From contig NZ_CP127295.1 of assembly GCF_030285665.1 (NCBI RefSeq), positions 6,510,001 to 6,574,000 on the forward strand: a stretch of 64,000 bases of DNA, written 5' to 3'. The stretch comes from Amycolatopsis mongoliensis. GTDB taxonomy: Bacteria; Actinomycetota; Actinomycetes; Mycobacteriales; Pseudonocardiaceae. Position 1 is the first letter of the stretch. The number at the start of each line of letters is the position of its first letter. Under the pieces are notes generated by a model. That model searched no databases, was not told the origin of the DNA, and was given only the letters and a program-made list of their open reading frames with translations. The position numbers and the translations under genes were made by a program. Positions 62,213 to 64,000 of the stretch are shown piece after piece.

Positions 62213-63875
62213 TGTCGAGCTGAGCGGCCTGGACGCCGAGACCCTGACCATGATCCTCTCGGCGATCGGGGAGTTCGCCGACCGGAACCTGCCTGCCGAA
62301 CTGCTGCTGCGGCTCGATCGCGACGACGAATGCCCCGAAGAGCTCGTCCGCCGGATGTGCGGGGACGAGCTCGGCGTCCACCTGCTGTTCGTCCCGGAGG
62401 ACTACGGCGGGATGGGCGGGGGCAGCTTGGACGTCTGCCGCGTCTGCGAGCGCATGGCCGGGATCGACCTCGGCGTCGCGACCAGCGTGTTCGCCACCGC
62501 GCTGGGCAGCGACCCGATCGCCGTGGGCGCGACCCCGGACCAGAAGAAGACGTGGCTGGGCCGCATGGTCGGCGAGGGGCTGCTGTTCGCCTACGGGGCG
62601 ACCGAGCCCGAGGCCGGCAGCGATCTCGGGGCGCTCAAGACCACCGCCGTCCCGGTCGTCGAGGACGGCCGGACCACCGGGTACCGGATCACCGGCCGCA
62701 AGCAGTGGATCAGCAACGGCGGCATCGCCGACGCCTACAGCGTGCTGGCGAACGCGCCGGGCGGGCCGAGCTGGTTCGTCGTCGAGCGCGACGCGCCCGG
62801 GTTCACGCGGGCCAAACCGGAGGACAAGCACGGCATCCGGCTGAGCAACACCGCGGCGTTGTTCCTCGACGACGTCCTGGTCACCCCGGACGCGCTCGTC
62901 GGCGGGACGGAAGGCCAAGGGCTGCTGCAGGCCCAGCAGGTGTTCGGCTACACGCGGGTGATGGTCGCCGCGTTCGGGCTCGGCGCGGGCTGGGCGGCGC
63001 TCGACCGGGCGATCGCCTACGCCGCCGACCGGATCCAGGCGGGCGGCCCGCTCGCGCACAAGCAGGGCTACACGCACAAGCTGTTCGTGCCGCACGCGGC
63101 GCGGCTCGAAGCCGCCCGTGCCTACATCGAAGAGACCGCCACCCGGCTCGACTCCGGCGAACAGGGCCTCAACACCGAAGGCGCCATCGCCAAGTACCTC
63201 GCCACCGAGGCCGGCAACGCGGCCGCCGACGCGGCGATCCAGGCCCACGGCGGGTACGGCTACACGCGCGAGTACCTGGTGGAGAAGATCAAGCGCGACG
63301 TCCGCATCACCACGATCTACGAAGGCACGTCGGAGATCATGGAGATGACGATCTCCCGTGACCGCTGGCAGCAGCACCTCAAGACCCGCGGCCGCTACTA
63401 CCGCGACCGCGTGGCGGAGCTCGAAGCCCTCGACGCGGCGCACCCCGGCGTCGGTGCGGGGACCGCGGCGCTCGGCCTGCACTCGCTCGCCGAGCTGCTG
63501 GAGCGGTGCCGCACCGACCGGCTGACCCGGCACCAGCACGTCCTCCTGCGGCTGGGCGAACTCGTCGCCTACGCCGAATGCGCCGCCGCGCTCTGCCGGC
63601 GGGCCGCGCAGGCCGCCGACGGCGGGCTGCCCGAGAAGGCCGACCGGCGGTTCGACGCGCCCGCGCTGGCCGTGCTGGCGCGGATCTTCGCCCGCGAAGC
63701 GGTGCTGCGCGTGGCGTCCGGCGGCCTCGCGCTCGTCCAGGGCAGCGCGGAGACCACGGTGGCGGACCTGACCACGGCGCTGCGGCTGCCGCAGGTCACG
63801 GCCGCCCAGGCCGGTGGCCTCGCCGACGCCGACGCCCTCGCCGCCATCCTCAACGCCCGATCCGGAGGCAACTGA
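62205..63875 (+). CDS. Acyl-CoA dehydrogenase
   Basis: A 556-residue flavoprotein, longer than the usual 380-400 because of a C-terminal extension. [17 protein letters not shown] and the [12 protein letters not shown] block are FAD/substrate-binding signatures; [11 protein letters not shown] carries the catalytic Glu. The extra C-terminal 150 residues (from about 395, [16 protein letters not shown]) resemble the third domain of long acyl-CoA dehydrogenases. It precedes a PUFA-type PKS by an overlapping stop/start (TGATG), so it probably modifies acyl chains made by that synthase or supplies precursors. Translation seems coupled to the short upstream ORF. Confidence 0.9.
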   Translation: MTDVELSGLDAETLTMILSAIGEFADRNLPAELLLRLDRDDECPEELVRRMCGDELGVHLLFVPEDYGGMGGGSLDVCRVCERMAGIDLGVATSVFATALGSDPIAVGATPDQKKTWLGRMVGEGLLFAYGATEPEAGSDLGALKTTAVPVVEDGRTTGYRITGRKQWISNGGIADAYSVLANAPGGPSWFVVERDAPGFTRAKPEDKHGIRLSNTAALFLDDVLVTPDALVGGTEGQGLLQAQQVFGYTRVMVAAFGLGAGWAALDRAIAYAADRIQAGGPLAHKQGYTHKLFVPHAARLEAARAYIEETATRLDSGEQGLNTEGAIAKYLATEAGNAAADAAIQAHGGYGYTREYLVEKIKRDVRITTIYEGTSEIMEMTISRDRWQQHLKTRGRYYRDRVAELEALDAAHPGVGAGTAALGLHSLAELLERCRTDRLTRHQHVLLRLGELVAYAECAAALCRRAAQAADGGLPEKADRRFDAPALAVLARIFAREAVLRVASGGLALVQGSAETTVADLTTALRLPQVTAAQAGGLADADALAAILNARSGGN

Positions 63876-64000
63876 TGAACGAGCAACCCCACGAGCGCGC
63901 CGTCGCGATCGTCGGCGTGAGCGCGATCATGCCCGACGCACCGGACGCGACGAAGTTCTGGAGCAACATCATCGGCGGCCGCTACTCGATCAGCGACGTC
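63875..64000 (+). CDS. Start of a type I polyketide/PUFA-synthase-like gene, 3' truncated by the window edge
   Basis: Forty-two codons of a KS domain beginning RAVAIVGVSAIMPDAPDATK, then WSNIIGGRYSISDV. The pattern VAIVGxSAxMPDAPDxxxFW is typical of the first KS of PUFA synthases (PfaA) and related lipid PKSs rather than of modular antibiotic PKSs. The ATG overlaps the dehydrogenase stop (TGATG), so it is the second gene of this operon. The rest lies outside the window. Confidence 0.8.
   Translation, partial: MNEQPHERAVAIVGVSAIMPDAPDATKFWSNIIGGRYSISDV

Overview
The window comes from a high-GC actinomycete. A Pseudonocardiaceae member resembling Amycolatopsis is the best guess. This rests on GC-rich codon use, frequent GTG starts, tightly overlapping ATGA/GTGA operons, a vancomycin-type glycosyltransferase, NRPS/PKS genes and Tat/lipobox secretion signals. 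It is an inference from gene content; no rRNA or other marker gene is present.

Layout. 0-6.5 kb: end of a serine hydrolase gene, then a peptide-type ABC transporter operon ending in a GNAT-like gene; one transporter gene is a permease-ATPase fusion with an apparent frameshift. 6.5-8.6 kb: a cytochrome P450 divergent from a TetR regulator, with two palindromic operators between them. 8.6-24 kb: a two-component system, then a copper/extracellular island. The island holds a giant beta-helix protein, three cupredoxin-type multicopper-oxidase relatives, a small membrane protein, a CopC-CopD fusion and a STAS protein. 24-33.8 kb: an IclR-controlled catabolic region with a serine hydrolase, a second five-gene oligopeptide transporter, a ROK protein, a creatininase-family amidase and an enolase-superfamily enzyme. 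33.8-37.4 kb: a glycopeptide-type glycosyltransferase, a nucleotidyltransferase and a third serine hydrolase.

37.5-52 kb is a biosynthetic cluster on the minus strand, read in the order C-A-PCP-TE NRPS, then A-PCP-C-A-PCP-KS-KR-ACP-TE hybrid, then a TauD-type dioxygenase, then a P450. The PKS module has no acyltransferase. A palindromic repeat lies in frame inside the hybrid gene, and a near-identical copy lies between genes at 55 kb. 52.3-60.3 kb, divergent from it, is a Nit1C-type nitrilase cluster: flavoprotein, amidohydrolase, Sll0783-type protein, radical SAM, GNAT-AIR synthase fusion, two nitrilase paralogues and a glycosyltransferase. The second nitrilase paralogue has lost its catalytic Cys and Glu. 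60.3-64 kb: a rhamnosidase remnant, a surface protein of the ice-binding (DUF3494) type, and the start of a PUFA-synthase-like PKS locus led by an acyl-CoA dehydrogenase.

The strongest candidate for an undescribed system is the copper island. One oxidase-like protein (15778-17061) keeps a complete type-1 copper site and half of a trinuclear site in its first domain. The next (17074-18372) keeps only the other four trinuclear histidines, in its second domain. Together the two carry one complete multicopper-oxidase ligand set, which suggests an obligate heteromeric (split) oxidase exported with a giant matrix-like protein and a copper importer.
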